Below are positions 1 through 10,891 of a stretch of DNA of 64,000 nucleotides, one piece after another. The notes under the pieces were generated by a model. That model searched no databases. It was not told the DNA's origin and was given only the letters and a program-made list of their open reading frames with translations. The position numbers and the translations under genes are program-made. Each line of letters starts with the position of its first letter. The first letter of the stretch is position 1. The stretch lies in NCBI GenBank assembly GCA_027559495.1, contig JAMXSV010000008.1, positions 930,001 to 994,000 of the forward strand, read 5' to 3'. This stretch comes from Aurifilum marmelostoma. Taxonomy: Eukaryota; Ascomycota; Sordariomycetes; Diaporthales; Cryphonectriaceae.

Positions 1-252
1 ACCATCCCTTGCTATTTGGCCCAGGTAATCCAAAACAGCCCCTCATCCGTATCTATATAATATATGAATACTCTAATCTCAGTACTCGACCCGACTCACC
101 CGTAAAACGTTGTTTGTCCTTTTCTCATCAACCCACCGTGTCTTCTATGCTCCTCCTCCTCCTCCTCCTCTTCGTGAATCCAAGACAAGCTGTGTAAACC
201 TCGCCATCACCATCATCAATATCACCACCACCACCACCACCATCATATCATC
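1..252. promoter_or_regulatory. 5' region of the dioxygenase gene with TCC and CAC tracts
   Basis: This is the upstream region and probable 5' leader of the ring-cleavage dioxygenase. A pyrimidine-rich TCC repeat lies at about 151-170 and a CAC repeat at about 222-241, just before the start codon at 253. Such C/T- and A/C-rich leaders are common ahead of fungal start codons. No specific operator can be recognised. A TATA-like AT stretch lies near 52-66. Confidence 0.4.
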
Positions 253-1340
253 ATGCCCACCGCACAGAACGGCACCAATACAAACGGCGCAGGCGTTAGC
301 GCAACAAAGAAACCACAGTATGACCCCACCTTCACGGACAGCGTCATCGCAGCCACAGGGCCCAAGGCAACCCCCCGCATGCGGCAGGTGATGGCCTCGC
401 TGATCCGGCACGTGCACGACTTTGCCCGGGAGAACGACATCACGGTCTCGGAGTGGATGCAGGGCGTCGAGATGCTCAACTGGGCCGGGCAGATGTCCAA
501 CGACCGGCGCAACGAGACCCAGCTGCTGTGCGACGTCATCGGGCTCGAGTCGCTGGTCGACGAGATCACCAACAAGCTGCTGGTCGGGGCCGACTACGAG
601 AGCACCAAGTCGGCCATCCTGGGGCCCTTTTTCAGAAAGGACACCCCGCCCACCGAGAACGACGCCAGCATCATCAAGACCATGCCGCCGGACGGGGAGG
701 TCACGTTCATGCACGGCATCGTCACGGACGCCGCCACGGGCCAGCCCATCGAGGGTGTCAAGGTGGACATCTGGCAGTGCTCCACCAATGGTCTGTACGA
801 GCAGCAGGACCCGGACCAGGCCGAGTTCAACCTGCGAGGCAACTTCACTACGGACAAGAATGGGTACTATGGCCTGTACTGCATCAGACCTGTGCCCTAC
901 CCGGTCCCTTATGACGGTGTGTAATTCTTTCTACCCGGCGGTGATGTTGACCAGAGGGAGAGATGAGAAAGAAAGAGAAGGATGGTGACTATCAACTGCT
1001 AATACTGGACTCACATAGGGCCTGCTGGCAAGTTGCTGCAGCTGCTGGACCGTCATCCGTACCGACCTGCTCACATTCATATTATGGTAAGGGACTAACC
1101 TTTATTCTTTCCTCATATATGACTATGAAACTGATGATGCATCAATCATTTCAGGCTGGCAATGACAAGTACACTCCTTTGGTCACACAAATTTTCGATA
1201 GAAAGACCAAGTATCTGGAGGACGACTCTGTATTTGCTGTCAAGGATGACCTGGTTGTTGACTTCAAGCCCATCACTGGCAACCCCAAGGCGTCTCTGGA
1301 GCTGGAGTATAATATCCGTCTTGCCGTAGCAAAGTCGTGA
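253..1340 (+). CDS. Intradiol ring-cleavage dioxygenase (catechol/hydroxyquinol 1,2-type)
   Basis: This enzyme is predicted to cleave catechol- or hydroxyquinol-type rings between the two hydroxyls, using non-haem Fe(III). Exons are 253-916, 1019-1086 and 1155-1340, giving 305 aa. Both introns are GT-AG, and splicing restores the conserved segment DGPAGKLLQLLDRHPYRPAH across the first junction. The four iron ligands are visible: Tyr182 (in NGLYEQQ), Tyr216 (in PVPYPVP), His240 and His242 (in RPAHIH). The 24- and 2-residue spacings of the last three match the family. The N-terminal dimerisation helices cover about residues 30-110. It lacks a secretion signal, so it is probably cytosolic, unlike the secreted intradiol enzymes. 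It is convergent with the FMO gene and opens the aromatic cluster. The choice between catechol and hydroxyquinol as substrate is inference. Confidence 0.93.
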
Positions 1341-1653
1341 TGATGCCGGGATGGAGGATGAATGCCATATTGAGAAAGCTCGTGCAATAATCTGTATTCA
1401 TTATAATCTAGCGACGTTCTTATTTTATAATGTCCGTATCGCATGTATTTTGAAGATCAGATCATGCTAACACAACGGTCACCTATCTGATGTTTAGAGC
1501 TCATGAGGCTTAATTATTCGTTAATTCTCCCCGGGATCCAATGCGTTTTGACATTGCAATCATGCTGACAATGATAGTGTATCATACATAATATGAGTTC
1601 TCGGCAAAAAGAATAAGATCATATATTTAGAACTACAACGCTACCCACATGAA
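1341..1653. other. Convergent intergenic region, no gene seen
   Basis: This AT-rich spacer lies between the 3' ends of the dioxygenase and the flavoprotein gene. It presumably carries both polyadenylation regions. No coding frame is supported. Confidence 0.5.
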
Positions 1654-3494
1654 CTATGCCTTGACTGGATGGCGGCGCTTATATTCATCCAGCAGACCAA
1701 CAAAGTCAGGAGGCGTGTACGGCTCGATTAGCTCCTTGATGTACGAAGGCTTGCGATAAATCTCCAGCCCCATATCCTTCATGAGCATGTTCACATAGGG
1801 CAGCCCCTCAAAGACAAAATCTGGCAGGCTGGCGCCGTAGCCACATGGAAACCGCCACTTCCCCCACTGCGTGTGCAGCATAATCTCCTGGGTGACCTCG
1901 TCGGGAGTCTGTGCTATCCTGTCCAGCCTGCCGTCGAGGAACGCGCAGATCCAGACGGCCTGAACGGTGGCGCACACGGCCGTGTTGACGGTGGAGACCA
2001 TGCCCGAGAAGGCGAGGTTTCTGGACTGCAGCATGGCCGAGGGGACGATGAAGCGGTAGTTCCGCAGGGGGTCGGACTCTTTCGGCTGGAAGCGCAGCTG
2101 TGGCTGGTCCTTGAGGCGGGGGAACATGGTCAGCACATCATTGTCGGCCTTGGCGTTGAGGGCGAGCCTGTCGGCCTCGACCACTGCTTCCTTCAGGCCG
2201 AGGCCAGGCTTGTCCAGGCCGCTGATCTTGATGGACTCCTTGTTCCAGCCTGTCGAGCACACGATGCCGTCCGCCTCGAGGACCTCCCCAGAGGACAGGA
2301 CAGCCCTCCCCGGCTCCAGGTGGTCGATGTTGTCAATGTGCACCCTGATCCTGCCCTGTTTGACCAGGTCGAATACGGGCGTGTCGTAGTTGAGGATGCT
2401 GAGCCCGCTGGCGATCCAGAAGGCAGAGTTCCACGGCTTCAGCTTGGCCAGCTCCGGGTGGGCGTCGTAGCGGATGGCGTCCAGCACGTCCCCCTGCAGG
2501 ACCTTCCAGAAGGTGTCCACCACGAACCTGCCCACCCTCGTGCCGTGCAAAAGGTTCCTGATGCGCCCGTAGCCGTCCTCGGCGCCCCAGGGACAAGGGC
2601 TGAACCACGTCAGCAGGCGCACGTTGAAGATTGTGTCCAGCCTGCGCTTCAGGGGCGTGACAAAGGGCGGCGCGATCCACACGGGGCCGTGGCCGTTGGG
2701 CCGGATGACGAGGTCGACTACCGTGTCGCCATCGTTCTGGGTCGCGAGGGCGTAGGCCACGTCGTAGGCGGACTTTGCGCCTCCGACCACGACGGCTTTT
2801 TTGGCCTGTTTCAGCTCCGAGGCGCGCCGGCAAAAGTCCTTGGCGTGGAAGAGGGGGCGGCCAAAGGTGTCCGCGCCGGCGTACTGGGGAAGATTGGGGG
2901 TGGAGGTAAGACCCGTGGCGAGGATGAGCTTCTTGGTGGTCAGGAAGCGCTGCTTTTGTTTCGGCTTCTGTTGTGTGTTGTCATTGTTGTCGGGACTGGT
3001 GATGGTGAGGGCCCAGCCCGTGATGTCGCCGCTGCCGGAAGAAGACGAAGACGACCGCAGTGCTTGCACATTGTCGACCTTGGAGTGGAACTGCGTCCTC
3101 TCCAGCACGCCAAACCTCCTCGCAAAGTCCGTCAGATACCTGTGCAGCACTGCGCCGGGGATGTGGGCCCCTGGCTTGACGCCGTAGATGTCCTCTGACA
3201 TGGGAAAATCCGGATACTCATAAGAGCCGATCATGTTGTTGGACTTGAGCCCTGGGTAGAGGCGGGCCTCAGACCAGGTCCCACCGCAGCTCTCGGCAGA
3301 TTCCAGCACGGCGATGCGCTCGTGTGGATGTGTCTCGATGTAAGCCCTGGCGGCTGCGAGACCAAACCAGCCTGCACGAGGGAAGGGCAGATTAAAATGA
3401 TCAGCACAAAGAGCCATCATGTGAACATCTGTGAGCTCAGGCATGCAGACTTACCGGCCCCGACCACGATCATGTCATATCTTTCCTCTGCCAT
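1654..3494 (-). CDS. FAD-dependent monooxygenase, FMO/Baeyer-Villiger-like
   Basis: Exons are 3455-3494 and 1654-3371 (complement), joined by an 83-nt intron, giving 585 aa. The short first exon supplies the start of the FAD Rossmann motif, and splicing produces VVGAGWFGLAAA (GxGxxG at residues 12-17). Further marks of the family are CGGTWS at about residue 45, a second dinucleotide-binding motif VVVGGAKSAYDVA, and an FMO-like FHAKDF segment. Family members use NADPH and O2 to oxygenate soft nucleophiles or ketones. Starting at the first ATG inside the downstream frame would lose the FAD motif, so the upstream ATG at 3494 is preferred. Its position beside a ring-cleavage dioxygenase suggests a role in aromatic catabolism. 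The substrate is unknown. Confidence 0.85.
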
Positions 3495-4508
3495 GTTGTT
3501 ACTCGTCGTAGCCGAAGCAGCCAGGTGTAATCAAATCCTCTCCCGTTGTCGTTGTTGACAGAGAATGAAAGAAGTCGTTGTGTTGTAAGTCACTGTGACT
3601 GTCACAAGACAGGAATATCCAACCAGGTGAGCCTTCTCAAGTGACCAGAAACTTAGCAATCGATACAGTAATAATATCTCGGGAAACCCACCTCCTGCTT
3701 CCTCAAGTCCCATCTGTTGTCCCTTTATGGATTAATTGAAAAGGGTCACGCACGATTCAGGCACTTGGCGGGCGGCTGATGAACCCTCTCCCCCTCCTCT
3801 TGAGGTTGTTGATATCAGGACCACAACCGACGCTTTGGCGCCGTTATCTTGTTCCCTCGGCAATTGGAAACGTAGACTAAAAGTGCCTGTTCATGAAGCG
3901 CTGGAGGGCCAAGATAGACGGGCAGAACGGGTTGTTCAACGGGGTGTGTTGTTGCCGTTGCCCATACTTGATCAGGACTTGGATTGGTCCCCTTATCTTG
4001 CCAGCTAAGTATAGTAAGAACTAAAAGATTTAGGGGCTTTTCTTACACCAATTATTGCACAGCGCCCCGAGCCGTTGTACCGGCAAACAGGGGGGCTGTG
4101 TGTTTCCAGGCGGGGGAAGAGGCCCATAGACATGGAGGTCATTGCGGGGGGATTCACGTGCGTACAGGCGGCACGGGCTGAGTGGTCAGCGGATCAAGAC
4201 GCCTGGCGGGTATCTCTTTTAGTGGTATTTTTGTCCGGTGTCGGCTGTTGCACCTTGGGAGTGCTGCTGTGCGACACTCTGCTGTAAGCTGTGGCTGGTT
4301 TGGCGAGCCAGGTTCCTGGTCGAAGCGAAATTGAACAAACAATTTTATGTTTGCAGTCGATTTGTGTTGCCATTTCGGATCGAAGTAGCAACCTTGGGAT
4401 TAATTTGTATTGGCCAGCGTGTGAAGGAAAGAAACTTTAATATTCTTCCCCACTGTGAACTGGTTCCTGGCCACAAACTTTCTTCACTACAGCATACACA
4501 TTTTCCTC
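3495..4508. other. Intergenic region of about 1 kb
   Basis: This region separates the FMO start from the 3' end of the dehydrogenase gene. It should contain the FMO promoter. No coding region or clear repeat was found. Confidence 0.4.
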
Positions 4509-5401
4509 CTACTCGTAGCTGATCACTCCATCAATGGTACCAGCATGCAAGCCACCCGTGATCTGGATGTCCGCCGCAGTAGTGAACCGGCTCGCGTCGC
4601 TCAGCAGGTACACCACCGCCCCCGTCAGGTCGTTCTGCGTGCTAAGCCTCTGCATCGGCGGGGCCAGCCACATCTGGTCCCCTTCCCTCTTGCTCTTGGC
4701 CTCGCGCACATTCCTCGTCATCTCCGAGTCCACGAACCCGGGCGAGATGGTGTTGACCCGGATCTTGTGCGGGCCGAGCTCGACAGCCAGCGCCTTGGAC
4801 AGCATCAGCACGCCTCCCTTGCTGGCGTTGTACGCGGCCATCCGGTAGCCGGGGAGGGCGATGTGGCTTGACTGGGAGGCTATGAGGACGATGCTGCCGC
4901 CTCTGCCCTGGGACAGCATCTGCTTTGCAGCCAGCTGAGCGGCAAAGAATGTGCCTCTGACCTTTTTGCTTACCCGTCAGCACACTTGAATGTTCAGTTT
5001 CCGACAAAAATACAAGTACTCACATTGATCTCCTGTATCCTCGTAAACTCCTCCCACGTCTGCTCCAGAAAAGGCTTGTCAATCGCGATCCCCGCCGCAG
5101 GCACCAGCCCATCGATCGACCCAAGCTCCCTGATCGCCGTCGCAAACGCCGAGTTGAGGCTCTCCTGCTGGGTCACATCTGTTTGTATATAAATCGTCTT
5201 GGCCCTGAATTTCTCGCTCAGGCTGGCCCACTCCTTCTCGTCCACGGGCTTCTCCTGGATGTCCAGCACGGCCACGTTGCCGCCCATCTCGCAGATGGCC
5301 CTTGTGACAGCAAAGCCGATGCCCTGGGCGCCGCCTGTCAATACGTAGTTCTGCCCTCGCAGCTCGAACATGGGCCGGACATCCTCAAGGGTGTCTGTCA
5401 T
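4509..5401 (-). CDS. Short-chain dehydrogenase/reductase (SDR)
   Basis: Exons are 5024-5401 and 4509-4961 (complement) with a 62-nt GT-AG intron, giving 276 aa. The classical SDR signature is complete: the NAD(P)-binding motif TGGAQGIG at residues 22-29, an acidic residue in VLDIQEK at the end of the second strand, a catalytic Ser in IASQSS (about 155), and Tyr170-x3-Lys174 (YNASKGG). The terminal part ends in the usual ITGG segment. Family members oxidise or reduce alcohols and ketones. Here it could act on a dihydrodiol or hydroxylated intermediate of the same pathway, but that is inferred from location only. It is divergent from the hydrolase-like gene at 6129, with about 730 nt of shared upstream DNA. 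Confidence 0.92.
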
Positions 5402-6128
5402 TTTGTAGAGAGTGTTTTCGTATGTTGTTGTTATATGAAGCAGGTGTGTATAATTCAGTGAGTACTTTGATAAAGTGATTCTTGTTTAAGTGAAGTAATG
5501 CTCGTCGCTGTCACTCGAGGGGAGGTTTGGTGATGAGCTGCGAGAGCAAGCAATTGACTACCCTCTCTCAGTGGACTAATCCAGTGGAGTTTTCTTCTTG
5601 ACTGGCGCTCTCAGCGGATCCTGTACAGCGGCTAAGGCACCTAGTTACGGTAGAGGCAATTCAGTCTTCTAAATAAATCTCACTGTAGTAGAACCTTCTT
5701 GGCGAATATAGTGCGTAATAGCCTCCTTTTCTTTTGCCGCCCCAACGGGTTGGGGCAGGGGTCATCTCCGCACTGCTAATAACACCCCCGATAAGCTGCT
5801 GCTATTTGCATTAATTAGAGACAAGAGGAGAGAGGAGAGGAGAGGAGAGGAGATAAGCGGCAACGTACAGTTTTCTATCACGTCACAAGAGGCCAATGCC
5901 AGTGGGTTATTAGTCAGTCACCCAGGAATTGTTCTGTGGCAGAAACTGAGCTACCCCGTCGTGCAGGAGGTATCAACAATAATTTATTAATAGATTCAAA
6001 GTCGACGGCTGCAGATCCCATATTTGTTGATTCATCTCAAAAGAGAGGAGGTCCTCAACACGCCTTTTACAAGTCTATAGAGCGTCTACTCTGTTCCTCT
6101 CTTCCATCGCCCCACCATCGTCCACGCC
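5402..6128. promoter_or_regulatory. Divergent promoter region, SDR and DLH-like genes
   Basis: A 727-nt spacer lies between two divergently transcribed cluster genes, so one shared regulatory region could serve both. It holds a purine tract of repeated GAGGA units at about 5821-5855. Discrete operator sites were not identified with confidence. Confidence 0.45.
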
Positions 6129-7739
6129 ATGTTCAACGACATCACCAAGCCCCCGCCTCCGCTGCCGAGCCCCGTTCTCACCGAGGTGGCGCCCGGCGTG
6201 TCACTCCTCCGTCCTCTGAGTCGCCGTGGCAAGGGTCCTGGCATGATCCTTCTCACGTCTGACCATGAGGATCCTCTTGCTATCGTCCAAGGCGTGCCCT
6301 CGCCGATGGTGAAATGGGCAGAGGAAGGATATACCGTCCTTGGGATCCAGGACAAGGCTCTGTCGGCGGCGGCGGACAAATGTGATCAACTCATCAGGGT
6401 TGCCGTGGAGACACTAAAGGACTGTGACAAGTGTGAGCCCAAGGACAAGATTGGGCTGGTTGGTGAGTCCGCTCCTGATCTCTTTCCACCGTTATACAAA
6501 GACACAGACACGAAGAAATGATCATGGGAATGTTATGTATAACATGTTGACATGTATGTGAAAGCGTATGAGCCCGAATTATGGAATGTGGTGGCCCCGA
6601 AACTCTCAACTCACCCTTCCATCGTCGCCGCCGCCGTGTACGCGGACGCCCCCCGAGTTGAGACCTCGTGCAATTCTTCTCTCGAGGGCGCGTTGTCGAT
6701 ACCGGTGATACGCCATCTCGCAGGAAAAGGCACAGCGCCTCCGACCAGATCAGACATGCTGAAGGAGTACTTTTACTCGGACCCCACCTCCTACAAGTTT
6801 GCCACGCCTTTCCAGCCTTCATTCCACTACAATACCGAGAACGTCTCTCATACGCGTAACTTGACGCTCTTGAAGGAGAAGATGGGTGGACCGTTCTTCG
6901 ACCTCGAGACAATCTGGGAGGAGCACTGCTATTACGAGTTTGCGGACCGGAGTATGGAGCACACCATGGTAGGTCCTGAGCAATGGATGCCCCGATTTTT
7001 TGCAGCACTTCAATTTGCTTGGTCATCTAACTGACAGCCTGACAGAGCACCATGGTACAAGAGCCGTACGTGAACCATGTACCAACGGTAAGAATGGGTT
7101 TCCACACTCTCCAAGCAAGCAAGCAAGCAAGCAAGCAAGCGAGCCAATTTTGGGAAAACTGACCAATGCTTAGATGACTGGCGGCATCGGACGCACAAAA
7201 TTATCACACTTCTACCAACACGATTTCATATTCAACAATTCCGCCGACACCGAACTTGAGCTCACCAGCCGCACAATGGGTATCGACCGGATTGTGGACG
7301 AGTTCATCTTCAAGTTCACACATGATCAAGTGATTGACTGGATGTATGTTGTTGACCCCATTCCTCAAATGCCAACATCGTAATTACCTCGAACTTGGGA
7401 ACCTGTGGCTAACACAATACAATGTGGCACAGCCTGCCTGGAATTCCTCCCACAAACAAAAAGGTCGAGGTCCCGTTCGTGGCCGTGGTCAACATCCGTG
7501 GTGATAGGCTGTACCACGAACACATCAGCTGGGACCAGGGCTGTGTTCTGCGGCAGCTAGGTCTCCTCCCCGAGTACCTCCCGTTTCCGTACCCACTGCC
7601 AGAGGGAAGCGAAGCAAAGCCTGGCAAGAGCGTTGAATATCGTGTCCCGATCGGTGGACTCGAGGTGGCTCACAAGATGAGAGATCGCAACTCGGTGCCG
7701 TCCAACGAGATGTTCCAATTCAAGATTCGCGAGGTCTAG
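6129..7739 (+). CDS. Dienelactone-hydrolase-like / NTF2-like fusion protein
   Basis: Five exons (6129-6462, 6565-6968, 7046-7087, 7174-7343, 7433-7739) give 418 aa in one continuous frame, including a 42-nt third exon. The N-terminal half (about 1-210) resembles the dienelactone hydrolase (carboxymethylenebutenolidase) fold. However, the segment where the nucleophile elbow GxCxG should be reads IGLVAYEPELW, so no catalytic Cys or Ser is evident. The C-terminal half (about 225-400) resembles fungal NTF2/SnoaL-like proteins, with recognisable segments HDFIFNNSADTELELTSRT, DEFIFKFTHD and NIRGDRLYHEH. Fungal homologues are often annotated as carboxymethylenebutenolidase. The actual activity may lie in the NTF2-like part, for example isomerisation or dehydration. 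Intron 3 carries an AAGC microsatellite. Confidence 0.8.
7113..7141. repeat. AAGC tetranucleotide microsatellite inside an intron
   Basis: About seven uninterrupted copies of AAGC lie inside the third intron (7088-7173) of the hydrolase/NTF2 fusion gene. Length changes here would not affect the protein. Confidence 0.9.
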
Positions 7740-7812
7740 CTTGTCTGTATCTGTCTGTCTGCCCGTCTGTATCTCTGTCTATCTATTGCCTAATAGGTAT
7801 TGTCTCATACAT

Positions 7813-8511
7813 CTAAAGCAAAATTTTCTGAGCAACAATATAATAATGATCTTCAGGGCCGCAGTCGGCGTCCGGAGGCGGCACATGTCTGGCCACCCGT
7901 GTGAACTTGACCTCGAACCCCAAGCCCGCAAGCATCGCGTCCCACCCTTGCCTGGTGAACAAGGTGTAGTAGTTGTCCCTGCTCATGAAACGCTCGCGAA
8001 TGCCGCGAGCACACAGCCCATCCTCATCGTACGCCCCACCACGACTCTCCACCACCGGGTCCAGGTCCTCCGCGGCCATGGTGCAGATGCAGAGGAGGCC
8101 GCCGGGTTTCAACCACCTGCTCCACTTGGCCATCAGCCCCTCGATCTCCTCGCGGGTGAGCACAAACAGCGACAGGATGTTGAACACGGCGTCAAACTCC
8201 ATCTCGGCCGCGGGAGGCTCAAAGACGCGCATGTCTGCGACGTGGAACTGTCCGGTCGGAACAGCCCTGGTGATCAATGTGATCATGGCATTGGACACGT
8301 CGATCCCAGTGACCTTGTGACCGGCAGCCGCGAGGGAGATAGCCACAGGCTTGCCTGTGCCGCAGCCTGCGTCGAGGACTCGAGAGCATGGTGGGAGCAG
8401 GGGGATGGTGTGGTCCAGGAACTCGAGGAGACCCTCATTGCTGCTGAAGCCTTTCTCATATTGAAGCGCCAGGTCGACGGATGGATAGAAAGATGTGTCC
8501 AAGTTCACCAT
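7813..8511 (-). CDS. Class I SAM-dependent methyltransferase
   Basis: This is an intronless gene of 232 aa. Motif I of class I methyltransferases, VLDAGCGTGKP, lies at residues 45-55. It is followed by GIDVSNAM (acidic loop), a MEFDAVFNILSLF segment corresponding to motif post-II/III, and WLKPGGLL (motif III-like). These are the SAM-binding elements of UbiE/Methyltransf_25-type enzymes. The acceptor cannot be read from sequence; a phenolic hydroxyl or carboxylate of a cluster intermediate is possible. It is convergent with the DLH-like gene, whose stop lies only 73 nt away, and about 660 nt from the O-methyltransferase gene on the same strand. Confidence 0.88.
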   Translation of the reverse strand: MVNLDTSFYPSVDLALQYEKGFSSNEGLLEFLDHTIPLLPPCSRVLDAGCGTGKPVAISLAAAGHKVTGIDVSNAMITLITRAVPTGQFHVADMRVFEPPAAEMEFDAVFNILSLFVLTREEIEGLMAKWSRWLKPGGLLCICTMAAEDLDPVVESRGGAYDEDGLCARGIRERFMSRDNYYTLFTRQGWDAMLAGLGFEVKFTRVARHVPPPDADCGPEDHYYIVAQKILL

Positions 8512-9174
8512 GGTGTTTGATGGGTGATTGAGTGGCTCGGGTTAGAAATGGTTTGGATCGACTGCTTCATGAGTGTTCAGCCGTAGTCGTGCAAGGGGTT
8601 GTATTTACATTCCGTACCCCGATACAATTAATTATATCGTAGCCTACAATGGGAATCTCACTGAGGGGAAGTAATCAAGTCTCATAATCTTTACACTTAC
8701 ATACTCCCCTCTCTAGAAAGGTCAAGACCCACTGCCCAGAATGCAGTTTTAATTGCACCATAGTACCGGAAATGTTGTATGATCCTAACTACAATCGTCA
8801 AGCCGGAGGGGGGGGGGTCCCCAGATCCGTAACTGCAGCAAGCTAAGTGCTTCTATTGGATTTCGCAGGGGTTTGAAAGACGCATCGCCTGGCTTCCCCG
8901 GAAGCATCATCCTGCCCCAGTCGCTAGGTAAACAAACTCAAAGTACGTGGGGAGCGGCATTGATTGGTTCTCTCTGGAAGCCGCAGCGGTGAAGGCCTAC
9001 TGTGACTTAATTACTTGCTTGTCTTCCTTACATTGTCACCCCATGACGTATCGCAATGAAATTAGCAAAGGTCATGATATTCAGAGCATCCAGGTTTGAT
9101 GCATCTTATTTTTGCGTGCTACTTATCTTGCTGTCGGGCCTTCAGGGTTCGTCGAGAACTGCTCTCCTAATTAA
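8512..9174. other. Intergenic region with a G9 tract
   Basis: This is the upstream region of the class I methyltransferase and the 3' flank of the O-methyltransferase. A G9 run lies at about 8809-8817. No gene was found. Confidence 0.4.
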
Positions 9175-9864
9175 TCAGTTCACGATGGCCAAGATGAACC
9201 CGTCCACGATAAAGTCCGTATACTCCTTGTGGCTCGACGCAGTCTGGATCAGCGTCGCCGTCACCCTCTCGTCCTTGCCAACCTTGACAGCAATCGACAC
9301 CTTTTCCAAGTCCTTGCCCTCATCAATCTGCTCCCGCATCTCCCTGACCACATTGTCCACGTAGATGCACCCCTTCTTGCGTGTCAGCCTGACAGCCAGG
9401 TCAAAGTACTCCCACTGCTCATCCCAGTTTGCATCGATAAAGACCATGTCGAACACGCGCCCCTCCTCGATCAGCTTCGGCATGACGTCCAGTGCCGCCC
9501 CGAGGATCACCTCCACCTCGCCTCCAGGGGCGCCCTTGACGTTGTTGAGGGCCACCTCCCTGTGCTTGGGGTCCAGCTCGATGCTGGTCACCTTGCACCC
9601 GGCCTGCTCGGCCAGCCACAGCGTGCTGTAGCCGCCCAGCGTGCCGATCTCGAGCACGCTCTTGGCCCCGATCAGCTGGGCCTGGATCGCCAGGAACTGG
9701 CCCTGCAGGGGCGAGATGCTGATGGCTGGCAGGCCTGCCGCGTTGCTGTTGCGGATGGCGTCGTCGCGCCGCTGGCTGGGGCGGATGAGGTGTTGCTTGG
9801 CTATATCGTCGATGGTGCGTGTTGCGGTGTGCGCGGCCGCGTGATTGTCTGAATGATCAGTCAT
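9175..9864 (-). CDS. O-methyltransferase, caffeoyl-CoA/catechol (family 3) type
   Basis: This intronless gene encodes 229 aa, close to the usual 220-240 aa of this family. Diagnostic segments are VLEIGTLGGYSTLWLA (SAM-binding motif I, about residues 69-84), SIELDPKHREVA (acidic SAM ribose contact), FDMVFIDANWDEQWEYFD (metal-binding Asp region) and GCIYVDNVVREMREQ. Members transfer methyl from SAM to one hydroxyl of a catechol, usually with Mg2+. In this cluster it could methylate or protect a catechol intermediate, or remove it from ring cleavage. That role is inference. A TATA-like stretch of alternating T and A lies about 140-160 nt upstream (about 10005-10022). Confidence 0.9.
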   Translation of the reverse strand: MTDHSDNHAAAHTATRTIDDIAKQHLIRPSQRRDDAIRNSNAAGLPAISISPLQGQFLAIQAQLIGAKSVLEIGTLGGYSTLWLAEQAGCKVTSIELDPKHREVALNNVKGAPGGEVEVILGAALDVMPKLIEEGRVFDMVFIDANWDEQWEYFDLAVRLTRKKGCIYVDNVVREMREQIDEGKDLEKVSIAVKVGKDERVTATLIQTASSHKEYTDFIVDGFILAIVN

Positions 9865-10891
9865 GGTGGTGGTATAGGGTTTTTTTCGTCGCTTGTGTGA
9901 AAGTAGGGTAATAATAAGAGTACCTTTTGGGAGTGGACAGACGATGATTGATAACTACCTTGCTAGAAGACGTGGACGAGAGGCTTCCCGAGGATGTAGA
10001 TATGTATATGTATATATATATACGAGGAAGCCACTGGTAGCAAACGCCAGATATTCCTACGCTCCTTTGACCAGTTCCCAAAAGTAAAAAGACCTCTGTG
10101 AATGATAATAGGTGATGTCCATACCGTTCATAACACAAAGAGATGCGGCATGCATTGCGCCGTATTACAACTGATCACCGAGGACCGAGGTGGGGGGGGA
10201 AGGCAACCCCGGCCTGGATGGAGCAGACCGTTGTGACGGCCGAGGAACGGCCGGAGCTCGGAGCCGCCCAACCTTCAAAAGAGTTCCGTAAGCTCCTACA
10301 TGATGATGTACAACTTCGTGTCGCCGATCGTAACTCCGCCGCTGATCAAGGTTGCGGGTGAATGTGCTGGTGGTCAGCACTACGTAAGGTTCCCACGGAC
10401 GGGCTGAGGGAGTGACGTGAACTCGGACAGACTGGAAATGCCCGGAGTTAGCAGACATGTAGTCCAGGATACATGAATGCTTATCAGATTGTGAGAGCAT
10501 GTTTTGTTGCGCACGCTGCTTGGATTGCTCATCCGTTGGGAGCGGCTACGTCTCGATGTATTTCCTTCTTGTCTCTGTAATCTCTTTCGTGCCCACAAGC
10601 TCGTGCGTCTTGTAGGTATTATTTCTTACATTCACAAAAGTCCGTAGTGAGTAATTATGAGTGCACGTTACATTTCCTGGCTGCAGGCTGTAGGTGTAAT
10701 TAATCACGACGAGCCTTACCTGCATTTCTGCGTTTCGAGGGTCTCAAGGACGTTGAAGCAACCTGCTCTGCCGATCGACCAGCGTGTCACTCTAAGTATA
10801 ATTCAGTCAGCGGAAGTCTGGTCATCAGACCATTTCGTTGCTATCAACAAATGCAAAGCCTTTCAAATCCAAGAAACATATCATCAAGACA
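9865..10891. promoter_or_regulatory. O-methyltransferase upstream region with TATA tract and CGGCCG repeat
   Basis: About 1 kb separates the O-methyltransferase start from the 3' end of the Zn2Cys6 regulator. A TATATATA-type tract lies at about 10005-10022. CGGCCG occurs twice, at 10237-10242 and 10248-10253, with an 11-nt period. CGG/CCG half-sites are the typical targets of Zn2Cys6 factors, so this is a candidate regulator site. No coding region is supported. Confidence 0.35.

Noticed and set aside
1873..3198. Long open frame on the plus strand opposite the FMO gene
   Set aside because: It is an antisense shadow of a GC-rich conserved gene; its composition is Gly/Val/Asp-rich without motifs.
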